Source of the DNA: Archivesica marissinica | Taxonomy: Eukaryota; Mollusca; Bivalvia; Venerida; Vesicomyidae | DNA length: 64,000 nucleotides | Assembly (NCBI GenBank): GCA_014843695.1 | Contig: CM026404.1 | Span: 53,638,833-53,702,832 of the forward strand | Direction: 5' to 3' | In this document: in pieces, positions 33,045 through 45,231 of the stretch | Numbering within the stretch: position 1 is the first letter of the stretch | Layout: every line of letters starts with the position of its first letter | The notes under the pieces: generated by a model | The model's input: only the letters and a program-made list of their open reading frames with translations | The model's database searches: none | Told to the model about the DNA's origin: nothing | Position numbers and translations under genes: made by a program

Positions 33045-33967
33045 GCTGTATAACAGAAGATAAATGTTACTATGTCAATATGCAAGCAAAATAGAAGATA
33101 AATGTTACTATGTCAATATGCAAGCAGAATAGAAGATAAATGTTACTATGTCAATATGCAGGCAGAATAGAAGATAACTGTTACTATGTCAATATGCAGG
33201 CAGAATAGAAGATAAATGTTACTATGTCAATGTGCAGGCAGAATAGAAGATAAATGTTACTATGTCAATATGCAAGCAGAATAGAAGATAAATGTTACTG
33301 TCAATATGCAAGCAGAATAGAAGATAAATGTTACTATGTCAATATGCAGGCAGAATAGAAGATAAATGTTACTATGTCAATGTACAAGCAGAATAGAAGA
33401 TAAATGTTACTATGTCAATATGCAAGCAGAATAGAAGATAAATGTTACTATGTCAATATGCAAACAGAATAGAAGATAAATGTTACTATGTCAAAATGCA
33501 AGCAGAATAGAAGATAAATGTTACTATGTCAATGTACAAGCAGAATAGAAGATAAATGTTAATATGTCAATGTGTAAGCAGAATAGAAGATAAATGTTAC
33601 TATGTCAATATGCAAGCAGAATAGAAGATAAATGTTACTATGTCAATGTGCAAGCAGAATAGAAGATAACTGTTACTATGTCAATATGCAAGCAGAATAG
33701 AAGATAAATGTTACTATGTCAATGTGCAAGCAGAATAGAAGATAAATGTTACTATGTCAATATGCAAGCAGAATAGAAGATAAATGTTACTATGTCAATA
33801 TGCAAGCAGAATAAAAGATAAATGTTACTATGTCAATGTACAAGCAGAATAGAAGATAAATGTTACTATGTCAATGTACAAGCAGAATAGAAGAAAAATG
33901 TTACTATGTCAATATGCAAGCAGAATAGAAGATAAATGTTACTATGTCAATATGCAAGCAGAATAGA
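33045..33967. repeat. 38-bp satellite, subfamily A, about 24 units
   Basis: The unit is close to AGAATAGAAGATAAATGTTA plus CTATGTCAATATGCAAGC, with CAATGTGC and CAATGTAC variants. It has the same period as subfamily B to its right and shares the skeleton AGAA.AGAAG..AA...CTAT.TCAAT.TGCAAG, so the two arose from one ancestor. Confidence 0.95.
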
Positions 33968-36900
33968 AGGTAAGTCACGCTATATCAATGTGCAAGCAGA
34001 ATAGAAGGTAAGTCACGCATTATCAATGTGCAAGTAGAACAGAAGGTAAGTCACGCTATATCAATGTGCAAGTAGAACAGAAGGTAAGTCACGCTATATC
34101 AATGTGCAAGTAGAACAGAAGGTAAGTCACGCTATATCAATGTGCAAGTAGAACAGAAGGTAAGTCACGCTATATCAATGTGCAAGTAGAACAGAAGGTG
34201 AGTCACGCTATATCAATGTGCAAGTAGAACAGAAGGTAAGTCACGCTATATCAATGTGCAAGTAGAACAGAAGGTAAGTCACGCTATATTAATGTGCAAG
34301 TAGAACAGAAGGTAAGTCATGCTATATCAATGTGCAAGTAGAACAGAAGGTAAGTCATGCTATATCAATGTGCAAGTAGAACAGAAGGTAAGTCACGCTA
34401 TATCAATGTGCAAGTAGAACAGAAGGTAAGTCATGCTATATCAATGTGCAAGTAGAACAGAAGGTAAGTCATGCTATATCAATGTGCAAGTAGAACAGCA
34501 GGTAAGTCATGCTATATCAATGTGCAAGTAGAACAGAAGGTACGTCACGCTATATCAATGTGCAAGTAGAACAGAAGGTAAGTCATGCTATATTAATGTG
34601 CAAGTAGAACAGAAGGTAAGTCATGCTATATCAATGTGCAAGTAGAACAGCAGGTAAGTCACGCTATATCAATGTGCAAGTAGAACAGAAGGTAAGTCAC
34701 GCTATATCAATGTGCAAGTAGAACAGAAGGTAAGTCATGCTATATCAATGTGCAGGTAGAACAGAAGGTAAGTCACGCTATATCAATGTGCAAGTAGAAC
34801 AGAAGGTAAGTCACGCTATATCAATGTGCAAGTATAACAGAAGGTAAGTCACGCTATATCAATGTGCAAGTAGAACAGAAAGTAAGTCACGCTATATCAA
34901 TGTGCAAGTACAACAGAAGGTAAGTCACGCTATATCAATGTGCAAGTAGAACAGAAGGTAAGTCACGCTATATCAATGTGCAAGTAGAACAGAAGGTAAG
35001 TCATGCTAGATCAATGTGTAAGTAGAACAGAAGGTAAGTCACGCTATATCAATGTGCAAGTAGAACAGAAGGTAAGTCACGCTATATCAATGTGCAAGTA
35101 GAACAGAAGGTAAGTTACGCTATATCAATGTGCAAGTAGAACAGAAGGTAAGTCACGCTATATCAATGTGCAAGTAGAACAGAAGGTAAGTCACACTATT
35201 TCAATGTGCAAGTAGAACAGAAGGTAAGTCACGCTATATCAATGTGCAAGTAGAACAGAAGGTAAGTCACGCTATATCAATGTGCAAGTAGAACAGAAGG
35301 TAAGTCATGCTATTTCAATGTGCAAGTAGAACAGAAGGTAAGTCATGCTATATCAATGTGCAAGTAGAACAGAAGGTAAGTCATGCTATATCAATGTGCA
35401 AGTAGAACAGAAGGTAAGTCACGCTATATCAATGTGCAAGTAGAACAGAAGGTAAGTCACGCTATATCAGTGTGCAAGTATAACAGAAAGGTAAGTCACG
35501 CTATATCAATGTGCAAGTAGAACAGAAGGTAAGTCACGCTATATCAATGTGCAAGTATAACAGAAAGGTAAGTCACGCTATATCAATGTGCAAGTATAAC
35601 AGAAAGGTAAGTCACGCTATATCAATGTGCAAGTAGAACAGCAGGTAAGTCATGCTATATCAATGTGCAAGTAGAACAGAAGGTAAGTCACGCTATATCA
35701 ATATGCAAGTAGAACAGAAGGTAAGTCACGCTATATCAATGTGCAAGTAGAACAGAAGGTAAGTCATGCTAGATCAATGTGCAAGTAGAACAGAAGGTAA
35801 GTCACGCTATATCAATGTGCAAGTAGAACAGAAGGTAAGTCACGCTATATCAATGTGCAAGTAGAACAGAAGGTATGTCATGGTATATCAATGTGCAAGT
35901 AGAACAGAAGGTAAGTCACGCTATATCAATGTGCAAGTAGAACAGAAGGTAAGTCACGCTATATCAATGTGCAAGTAGAACAGAAGGTAAGTCACGCTAT
36001 ATCAATGTGCAAGTAGAACAGAAGGTAAGTCACGCTATATCAATGTGCAAGTAGAACAGAAGGTAAGTCACGCTATATCAATGTGCAAGTAGAACAGAAG
36101 GTAAGTCATGCTATTTCAATGTGCAAGTAGAACAGAAGGTAAGTCATGCTATATCAATGTGCAAGTAGAACAGAAGGTAAGTCATGCTATATCAATGTGC
36201 AAGTAGAACATAAGGTAAGTCACGCTATATCAATGTGCAAGTAGAACAGCAGGTAAGTCATGCTATATCAATGTGCAAGTAGAACAGAAGGTAAGTCACG
36301 CTATATCAATATGCAAGTAGAACAGAAGGTAAGTCACGCTATATCAATGTGCAAGTAGAACAGAAGGTAAGTCATGCTAGATCAATGTGCAAGTAGAACA
36401 GAAGGTAAGTCACGCTATATCAATGTGCAAGTAGAACAGAAGGTATGTCATGGTATATCAATGTGCAAGTAGAACAGAAGGTAAGTCACGCTATATCAAT
36501 GTGCAAGTAGAACAGAAGGTAAGTCACGCTATATCAATGTGCAAGTAGAACAGAAGGTAAGTCACGCTATATCAATGTGCAAGTAGAACAGAAGGTAAGT
36601 CACGCTATATCAATGTGCAAGTAGAACAGAAGGTAAGTCACGCTATATCAATGTGCAAGTAGAACAGAAGGTAAGTCATGCTATATCAATGTGCAAGTAG
36701 AACAGAAGGTAAGTCATGCTATATCAATGTGCAAGTAGAACAGAAGGTAAGTCATGCTATATCAATGTGCAAGTAGAACAGAAGGTAAGTCACGCTATAT
36801 CAATGTGCAAGTAGAACAGAAGGTAAGTCACGCTATATCAATGTGCAAGTAGAACAGAAGGTAAGTCATGCTATATCAATGTGCAAGTAGAACAGAAGGT

Positions 36901-36990
36901 AAGTCACGCTATATCAATGTGCAAGTAGAACAGAATATCAATGTGCAAGTAGAACAGAAGGTAAGTCACGCTATATCAATGTACAAGTAC
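33968..36990. repeat. 38-bp satellite, subfamily B, about 79 units with splice-donor motif
   Basis: The unit is close to AGAACAGAAGGTAAGTCACG plus CTATATCAATGTGCAAGT. Most units contain AAGGTAAGT on the plus strand, a full match to the metazoan 5' splice-site consensus. A few carry GTGAGT, GTACGT or GTATGT. The first two units still have subfamily A features (AGCAGAATAGAAGG), marking the transition. Some units have an extra A (AGAAAGG) or are truncated near 36930. Confidence 0.97.
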
Positions 36991-37569
36991 AATGTACATG
37001 TACTGAATCAATGTACATATTTATTCCCTCCAACGGGACACTATGTCATAATGACCAACCAAAGAGACATGGATTTGGATAAGAATGTGTTTGGGTAATG
37101 ACTAATGGTAAATGTGGTCCACAGGCATTAAGTGCAACACTTTGACATGTGGTGGGTGCGAGAGGATGTTACTGTTTGGTGTGTCCCACAGGGATGCTGC
37201 GCATTTGGGGGAGCAAGTATATTAAATTAATAGTCTCAAAATATATCAATGACTGTTCCCAGCCCATTAACATGTTTTATCTCAGAACATTTGCTACTTG
37301 CTGTCTCATCTCTCTGACCTTCATTTCCTGGGTAAGAACACATTCTCAACTCCCCGACATTCATCCATATGTTATCGACAATGTTCTCATATATAGAACC
37401 ATTTATCAAATGTCCTTTTGGCGACAGTGGTGGAAGTCGAGTTCTAAAACAGGTCACACTAGATCACTAGGCTATGGAGTGTTGATCTAGTGATACCATA
37501 TGATGATGTACATGTATCTCTGTAGTACAATGTATGTATAGATATTTCCATTTAGAGTACCGAGACATG
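36991..37569. other. single-copy DNA, no supported gene
   Basis: Short open frames on both strands (37149-37490 plus; 37236-37457 minus) overlap each other and show no domain. On the minus strand, TTCTTACCCAG near 37332 is an acceptor-like site followed by 16 codons (EMKVREMRQQVANVLR) and a stop, but nothing upstream supports an exon. Confidence 0.4.
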
Positions 37570-38630
37570 TTTTCCTGATCAGTCTCAGCTGACCTATGCA
37601 GCTAACTAGTCTCAGCTGACCTATGTAGCTAACTAGTCTCAGCAGACATATGCGGCTAACCAGTCTCCGCTGACCTATGCGTCTAACTAGTCTCCGCTGA
37701 CCTATGCAGCTAACTAGTCTCAGCTGACCTATGCAGCTAACTAGTCTCAGCTGACCTATGCGGTTAACCAGTCTCCGCTGACCTATGCGGCTAACTAGTC
37801 TCAGCTGACCTATGCAGCTAACTAGTCTCCGCTGACCTATGCAGCTAAGTAGTCTCAGCTGACCTATGCAGCTAACTAGTCTCAGCTGACCTATGCAGCT
37901 AACCAGTCTCAGCTGACCTATGCGGCTAACCAGTCTCAGCTGATCTATGCGGCTAACTAGTCTCAGCTGACCTATACAGCTAACTAGTCTCAGCTGACCT
38001 ATGCAGCTAACTAGTCTCAGCTGACCTATGCAGCTAACCAGTCTCAGCTGACCTATGCGGCTAACCAGTCTCAGCTGATCTATGCGGCTAACTAGTCTCA
38101 GCTGACCTATGCAGCTAACTAGTCTCAACTGACCTATGCAGCTAACTAGTCTCAGCTGACCTATGCAGCTAACCAGTCTCAGCTGACCTATGCGGCTAAC
38201 CAGTCTCAGCTGACCTATGTGGCTAACCAGTCTCAGCTGACCTATGCAGTTAACCAGTCTCAGCTGACCTATGCAGCTAACCAGTCTCAGCTGACCTATG
38301 CAGCTAACCAGTCTCAGCTGACCTATGCGGCTAACCAGTCTCAGCTGACCTATGCGGCTAACAGGTCTCAGCTGACCTATGCGGCTAACTAGTCTCAGCT
38401 GACCTATGCAGCTAACTAGTCTCAGCTGACCTATGCAGCTAACCAGTCTCAGCTGACCTATGTGGCTAACCTTTCTCAGCTGACCTATACGGTTTCTCAG
38501 CTGACCTATGCGCTAACCAGTCTCAGCTGACCTATGCGGCTAACCAGTCTCAGCTGACCTATGCGGCTAACCAGTCTCAGCTGACCTATGCGGCTAACCA
38601 GTCTCAGCTGACCTATGCGGCTAACCAGTA
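37570..38630. repeat. 27-bp satellite, about 39 units, each with CAGCTG
   Basis: The unit is close to CTCAGCTGACCTATGCAGCT plus AACTAGT. Variants are AACCAGT/AACTAGT and GCAGCT/GCGGCT. Nearly all units contain the palindrome CAGCTG, a generic E-box and PvuII site. The long minus-strand frame (37487-38128) reflects the period of 27 and is not a gene. Confidence 0.97.
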
Positions 38631-38901
38631 CTAAGCGACGAAGTAATGTGTGTGAGTTGAAGAATTGAGTATTGGTTTGTCGTTTTACTCAGGAAATGTG
38701 GGTTGTCTTCTCGACAACAACATACAAACGTTGTTAATGTTTGTACAATAACACGCGCCAGCAGACCTGTACACATATAATAATGACATGACACCTGTCT
38801 GCTCATGGACATTATATAAATATATTACATTTTGTAATGTGCCATGACAGAATATTTGACCTATCAAATCTGATCAATTTCAAATGACTTGAAATGAGCT
38901 G

Positions 38902-38975
38902 AGCCCCCGTGACCGAGTGGTCTAATGCACATTTCACCACTATCATATAAGCTATAATCAGGGCTGCAGGTTTGC
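38902..38975 (+). other. weak tRNA-like segment
   Basis: GCCCCCGTGACCGAGTGGTC followed by TAATGC resembles the 5' half of a tRNA-Ser/Leu (A-box). There is no credible B-box, so it is at most a SINE relic. The surrounding 38631-39098 has no other feature. Confidence 0.25.
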
Positions 38976-39098
38976 TACTAATCAGGGACAAGTGATAAAT
39001 GGTGATATGTAAGAAAGATGTCAGTCGCTTATAGAGGTTGAGCACTGGTTCTTACCCAGGAAATGCGGACGGAGGTGTTCGTAGAGAGTTCTTTTAGC

Positions 39099-39590
39099 TT
39101 TCTTCTTCTTCTTCTTCTTTGTTTATACAGCACTCCTTCACTTATGAAGATTAGGTGCTGGCGCCGTAATAAAAAGTGTTAGTTAAGTGCTTGATCAGAA
39201 AGTGCTCATTAGAAAGGATACAGTGAATAGACATAATTTTAGATATATTTTTAAGTGTTTTTTATAAAACTATGTACATAATTGTGGCAATTTATGCAAA
39301 CTATATTGGGGTGAGGACAGACACAGGGATCAGGGTCTTGAAGACGTCCACTGTGTCTGCGGCATATATGGTGGGCGGTAGCATGTTCCACTGAGTGACG
39401 GCTCTAGGATAGAAAGAGTATTTGTACGAGTCTTTAGCTGCGTGAATGTGTTTGTAGGTATAGGTGTTACGGTGTCTGGTTCTGGGGTCTGAAGGAATAA
39501 TTAGATTACAGGGTGGTTGAATGGCAACTACATGGTGTATGATGAGTCTGGTACGGATTCTTCGAATTTCCAAGGTGGGCCAGTTAAGGG
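39099..39590 (-). pseudogene. LINE-2 fragment: end of reverse-transcriptase ORF and 3' UTR
   Basis: Minus-strand codons from 39590 to the stop at 39301 read NWPTLEIRRIRTRL, then RTRHRNTYTYKHIHAAKDSY, then KYSFYPRAVTQWNMLPP. This is the characteristic C-terminal end of ORF2 in many Jockey/CR1-type animal LINEs (Y-K-x-S-F-x-P-R-x-x-x-x-W-N-x-L-P). The 3' UTR ends in a GAA microsatellite at about 39099-39122, typical of LINE tails. It continues at 41304 after an insertion. Confidence 0.85.
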
Positions 39591-39780
39591 CACAGGGATT
39601 CGGCACGTTTGGGGGTACTAGTATATATATTTAAGTACAGGGATTCTATTCTGTGGGATGTCAGATTTCGCATCGATCAGTAAAATGGCCCTATCTGAAA
39701 CAATTTTGTACAAATCTGTCCAAATATAACGCCTATCCCGAGTCTTTATATTGTTCTTCAAATAAAACACAACTTTAAGC

Positions 39781-40387
39781 TGCATGCATGTATACTTTGC
39801 AAACAATTGCCACAGACATTGGCCATAGCAGGTCACATTTCCATACTAGGACACGGGTTCTGTCAGCAACAAAAAAAATCTTCAACGGGAGAGTTTTAAC
39901 TGTGAATAACATTATCAATAAAATGTGTTTCCACTAACGTGTAGGTTTATTTGGCAAAAATGTACGTCAAAAAGAGATTCCGTAGAATTTTCAATTTGTT
40001 TTGAAAATATCTAAAGCGGCGCAATTCGCGTTGAAACGAGCGTTCTGATTGGATTATGATTATTCTTCATATAAAAAAAACATCTTGTTACATTCTAGTA
40101 ATCCAATCAGAACGCTCGTTTCAACGCTCGTTTCAGCGCGAATTGCGCTGCTTTAGAAATTTTCAAAACAAATTGAAAATTCTACGAAATCTCTTTTTGA
40201 CGTACATTTTTGCCGAATAAACCTACACGTTAGTGGAAACACATTTTATTGATAATGTTATTCACAGTTAAAACTCTCCCGTCGAAGATTTTTTGTTGTT
40301 GCTGACAGAACCCGTGTCCTAGTATGGAAATGTGACCTGCTATAGCCAATGTATGTGGCAATTGTTTGCAAAGTATACATGCATGTG
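39781..40387. repeat. large internal foldback, arms about 280 bp
   Basis: The left arm (about 39781-40055) and right arm (about 40105-40387) are near-perfect inverted copies, sharing GTATACTTTGCAAACAATTG, AACCTACACGTTAGTGGAAA and CAATCAGAACGCTCGTTTCA. Some 45 bp of loop lie between. The right arm has an extra 13-bp repeat (AACGCTCGTTTC). The whole foldback sits inside the TIR element at 39591-41295. Confidence 0.85.
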
Positions 40388-40462
40388 TCGACGTAGCCCA
40401 GCCGGCATACATTTATTGAGGAGTTCTCTGTGGTGTTACCAAGGGATCAATATACAACAACT

Positions 40463-40878
40463 CCTGAAAGTGGTATAAATATCCTAGATATTTATTATAA
40501 TTTATAATACCAATAAATAACGTAACTAGACGTTACAATGTCCAGATATCGAGTGCCACGAGGCATTGCACAAGATACACGAATATTAAAACAATATAAA
40601 ACAGTATGCTTCATTATACTCCAGGCTGATTACATACATGTATACTATAGTGTCGCATGTACATATTCGACACTACGTTATTTAAAAGGTAATTAACACA
40701 AGGTTCGTACAAAAATATTCTATAAACAGTAACCATGATATGACAAAAATGTAACTAACCTGAAAGTGGTATACATATCCTAGATATTTATTATAATTTA
40801 TAATACCAATAAATAACGTAACTAGACGTTACAATGTCCAGATATCGAGTGCAACGAGGCATTGCACAAGATACACGA
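40463..40878. repeat. direct repeat pair, 120 bp each, 296 bp apart
   Basis: 40463-40582 and 40759-40878 match except for about three bases (for example TATAAATATCC against TATACATATCC, GTGCCACGAGG against GTGCAACGAGG). Each contains CCTGAAAGTGGTATA and CTAGACGTTACAATGTCC. Both are inside the TIR element. Perhaps a duplicated segment or the ends of a small nested insertion. Confidence 0.85.
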
Positions 40879-41303
40879 GCATCATAGGTTTAGCTACGGG
40901 TGACAGGTTAGTATTCAGTTAGTATAGATTAGCGTTGGAGGAATATAATAGGGTAAGTATATAACGGGATTATTTGGTCACGACAATAGGATGTCAGGTA
41001 AAATAAAGTCAAGTCAATTCACTGCAATTTAATACCACCATGTTTTCTGATATAATTATTTCAATAAATTCAAACGGCATTAAGTTCTGTCCTACGACAC
41101 ATGCAGCTTAAAGTTGTGTTTTATTTGAAGAACAATATAAAGACTCGGTATAGGCGTTATATTTGGACAGATTTGTACAAAATTGTTTCAGATAGGGCCA
41201 TTTTACTGATCGATGCGAAATCTGACATCCCACAGAGTAGAATCCCTGTACTTAAATATATATACTAATACCCCCAAACGTGCCGAATCCCTGTGGATAA
41301 GGG

Positions 41304-41760
41304 TAGTGAGCATATCAGTTACAGAACTTGTATTGTGGTAGCGGTTGGATGTATAGCGGGCTGCACGGCGTTGTACTTTCTCAATTTGACTAATTTGGCT
41401 TTTGGTATGTGGGTCCCAAACAGAAGAGGAGTATTCTAGTTTGGGTCTGACGAGGGCTTTATAAGCATGGTCTTTTACTTTGGTAGAGTTGACTTTTAAA
41501 TTTCTGCGGAGGAATCCTAGTGACTGATTAGATTTGCTTGTTATAGATAGAGTTTATATGCTTATCCCGTTTTAAGTTATTCTGTAAAGTGAGGCCTAAA
41601 TATGTTGCATGTTCGACAATTTCAAGGGGGTGGTTGTGAAGTTTGTATGTAAATGTAACTTGGTTTCTTTTTTGTGTGACATTTAGAACATTACATTTAT
41701 CAGGGTGAAAATTCATGAGCCAATCCTGCTCCCACTTTAGATAGCTGAGAGTTCTTTAGA
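41304..41760 (-). pseudogene. LINE-2 fragment: part of reverse-transcriptase ORF
   Basis: Minus-strand translation gives LKWEQDWLMNFHPDKCNVL, then YLGLTLQNNLKRDKHINSI, a frameshift near 41535, then SLGFLRRNLKVN, KALVRPKLEYSSSVWDP and IEKVQRRAARY up to SVTDMLTTL, the typical region after the catalytic domain of LINE ORF2. It joins NWPTLEIRR at 39590 across the inserted element. The element is 5'-truncated here, since no endonuclease or catalytic YADD block is present. From 41761 to 42110 there is single-copy AT-rich DNA. Confidence 0.85.
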
Positions 41761-42109
41761 CAGGGGAGAGTTCTTTCTACTTGTATACCAAGCTGAGAAT
41801 TCAAGCAATGGCTGAAAAATTCGGGTTTGCAAATTAATTTGACAGACATTTTTAAACTAGCAAATCCTATGGATGGAGAAGTCACGCATATATAATTATA
41901 ATAGTACAAATAATGAAATAATGATGTTAAATGTTGAACCATAAACAAATTACACAATCTAAAATGTGCTAAATATAGAATTTACAAAGCGGTGTCATGG
42001 TGTAACATTAGTCCTATAAATAAGACCCATATATCCAAGATACATTTCTCTGTTATTTCGAGTTGGTTTAATACCAATAAATATTTCTGATATTGGGCTA
42101 ATATGAAAT

Positions 42110-45100
42110 AGACATTGTTCTATTTAACCCTTTCCTTCATAGAGATTTAGGTTAATATACTATTATATCACCATAGAAACGACAGCCATTTAACCCCGTC
42201 CTATATAAAGATTTAGGTTAATATACTATTATATCTCCATAGAAACGACAGCCATTTAACCCTTTCCTTCATAGAGATTTAGGTTAATATACCAGTATAT
42301 CTCCATAGAAACGACAGCCATTTAACCCCTTCCTTCATAAAGATTTAGGTTAATATACTATTATATCTCCATAGAAACGACAGCCATTTAACCCTTTCCT
42401 TCATAGAGATTTAGGTTAATATACTATTATATCTCCATAGAAACGACAGCCATTTAACCCCTTCCTTCATAGAGATTTAGGTTAATATACTATTATATCT
42501 CCATACAAACGACAGCCATTTAACCCTTTCCTTCATAGAGATTTAGGTTAATATACTATTATATCTCCATACAAACGACAGCCATTTAACCCATTCCTTC
42601 ATAAAGATTTAGGTTAATATACTATTATATCTCCATACAAACGACAGCCATTTAACCCTTTCCTTCATAGAGATTTAGGTTAATATACTAGTATATCTCC
42701 ATAGAAACGACAGCCATTTAACCCTTTCCTTCATAGAGATTTAGGTTAATATACTAGTATATCTCCATAGAAACGACAGCCATTTAACCCTTTCCTTCAT
42801 AGAGATTTAGGTTAATATACTAGTATATCTCCATAGAAACGACAGCCATTTAACCCTTTCCTTCATAGAGATTTAGGTTAATATACTATTATATCTCCAT
42901 AGAAACGACAGCCATTTAACCCTTTCCTTCATAGAGATTTAGGTTAATATACTAGTATATCTCCATAGAAACGACAGCCATTTAACCCTTTCCTTCATAG
43001 AGATTTAGGTTAATATACTAGTATATCTCCATAGAAACGACAGCCATTTAACCCTTTCCTTCATAGAGATTTAGGTTAATATACTAGTATATCTCCATAC
43101 AAACGACAGCCATTTAACCCTTTCCTTCATAGAGATTTAGGTTAATATACTATTATATCTCCATAGAAACGACAGCCATTTAACCCTTTCCCTCATAAAG
43201 ATTTAGGTTAATATACTAGTATATCTCCATACAAACGACAGCCATTTAACCCTTTCCTTCATAGAGATTTAGGTTAATATACTAGTATATCTCCATACAA
43301 ACGACAGCCATTTAACCCTTTCATTCATAGAGATTTAGGTTAATATACTATTATATCTCCATAGAAACGACAGCCATTTAACCCTTTCCTTCATAGAGAT
43401 TTATGTTAATATACTATTATATCTCCATAGAAACGACAGCCATTTAACCCTTTCCTTCATAGAGATATAGGTTAATATACTAGTATATCTCCATAGAAAC
43501 GACAGCCATTTAACCCTTTCCTTCATAGAGATTTAGGTTAATATACTAGTATATCTCCATAGAAACGATAGCCATTTAACCCTTTCCTTCATAGAGATTT
43601 AGTTTAATATACTAGTATATCTCCATAGAAACGACAGCCATTTAACCCTTTCCTTCATAGAGATTTAGGTTAATATACTAGTATATCTCCATAGAAACGA
43701 CAGTCATTTAACCCTTTCCTTCATAGAGATTTAGGTTAATATACTAGTATATCTCCATAGAAACGACAGCCATTTAACCCTTTCCTTCATAGAGATTTAG
43801 GTTAATATACTAGTATACCTCCATAGAAACGACAGCCATTTAACTCTTTCCTTCATAGAGATTTAGGTTAATATACCATTATATCTCCATAGAAACGACA
43901 GCCATTTAACCCTTTCCTTCATATAGATTTAGGTTAATATACTAGTATATCTCCATACAAACGACAGCCATTTAACCCTTTCCTACATAGAGATTTAGGT
44001 TAATATACTATTATATCTCCATAGAAACGACAGCCATTTAACCCTTTCCTTCATAGAGATTTAGGTTAATATACTATTATATCTCCATAGAAACGACAGC
44101 CATTTAACCCTTTCCTTCATAGAGATATAGGTTAATATACTAGTATATCTCCATAGAAACGACAGCCATTTAACCCTTTCCTTCATAGAGATTTAGGTTA
44201 ATATACTAGTATATCTCCATAGAAACGACAGCCATTTAACCCTTTCCTTCATAGAGGTTTAGGTTAATATACTAGTATATCTCCATAGAAACGACAGCCA
44301 TTTAACCCTTTCCTTCATAGATATTTAGGTTAATATACTAGTATATATCCATAGAAACGACAGCCATTTAACCCTTTCCTTCATAGAGATTTAGGTTAAT
44401 ATACTAGTATATCTCCATAGAAACGATAGCCATTTAACCCTTTCCTTCATAGAGATTTAGGTTAATATACTAGTATATCTCCATAGAAACGACAGCCATT
44501 TAACCCTTTCCTTCATAGAGATTTAGGTTAATATACTAGTATATCTCCATAGAAACGACAGTCATTTAACCCTTTCCTTCATAGAGATTTAGGTTAATAT
44601 ACTAGTATATCTCCATAGAAACGACAGCCATTTAACCCTTTCCTTCATAGAGATTTAGGTTAATATACTAGTATACCTCCATAGAAACGACAGCCATTTA
44701 ACTCTTTCCTTCATAGAGATTTAGGTTAATATACCATTATATCTCCATAGAAACGACAGCCATTTAACCCTTTCCTTCATATAGATTTAGGTTAATATAC
44801 TAGTATATCTCCATACAAACGACAGCCATTTAACCCTTTCCTACATAGAGATTTAGGTTAATATACTAGTATATCTCCATACAAACGACAGCCATTTAAC
44901 CCTTTCCTACATAGAGATTTAGGTTAATATACTAGTATATCTCCATACAAACGACAGCCATGTAACCCTTTCCTTCATAGAGATTTAGGTTAATATACCA
45001 TTATATCTCCATACAAACGACAGCCATTTAACCCTTTCCTTCATAGAGATTTAGGTTAATATACCATTATATCTCCATACAAACGACAGCCATTTAACCC

Positions 45101-45231
45101 TTTCCTTCATAGAGATTTAGGTTAATATACCATTATATCTCCATACAAACGACAGCCATTTAACCCTTTCCTTCATAGAGAGTTAGGTTAATATACTAGT
45201 ATATCTCCTCTATACAAACGACAGCCATTTA
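42110..45231. repeat. 66-bp satellite, about 47 units, with 13-unit higher-order repeat
   Basis: The unit contains GACAGCCATTTAACCCTTTC, CTTCATAGAGATTTAGGTTA and ATATACTAGTATATCTCCAT. The spacing of GACAGCC is 66 bp (42181, 42247, 42313...). Rare variants recur exactly 858 bp apart: TATACCTCC (about 43811 and 44669), ACTCTTTCC (43843 and 44701), CAGTCATTT and AACGATAGCC. This gives a 13-mer higher-order unit. The array resumes at 50001 on the far side of a LINE. Confidence 0.97.

Larger units (their letters stand above)
39585..41303. mobile_element. non-autonomous DNA element with long TIRs, inserted in LINE-2
   Basis: The element is 39591-41295. Its ends are perfect 16-bp inverted repeats (CACAGGGATTCGGCAC and complement) within inverted arms of roughly 190 bp (39591-39785 and 41104-41295). 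It is flanked by TAAGGG at 39585-39590 and 41298-41303, or GTTAAGGG/GATAAGGG if an 8-bp duplication with one mismatch is allowed. It separates two LINE-2 parts that join in register. No transposase frame is present. Long arms suggest a Mutator-like or foldback type, but the class is not certain. Confidence 0.75.

Noticed and set aside
29437..36990. CRISPR-like appearance of regular direct repeats
   Set aside because: Repeats are contiguous with no unique spacers, unit lengths vary by array, there are no cas genes, and the context is eukaryotic.
37149..37490. 113-codon plus frame and 73-codon minus frame between satellites
   Set aside because: They overlap one another, show no domain, and the only splice-like site would lead to a 16-codon tail with no supported upstream exon.
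40463..40878. A small LTR retrotransposon (120-bp direct repeats)
   Set aside because: The repeats are too short for LTRs, there is no primer-binding site or polypurine tract, and only 176 bp lie between them.
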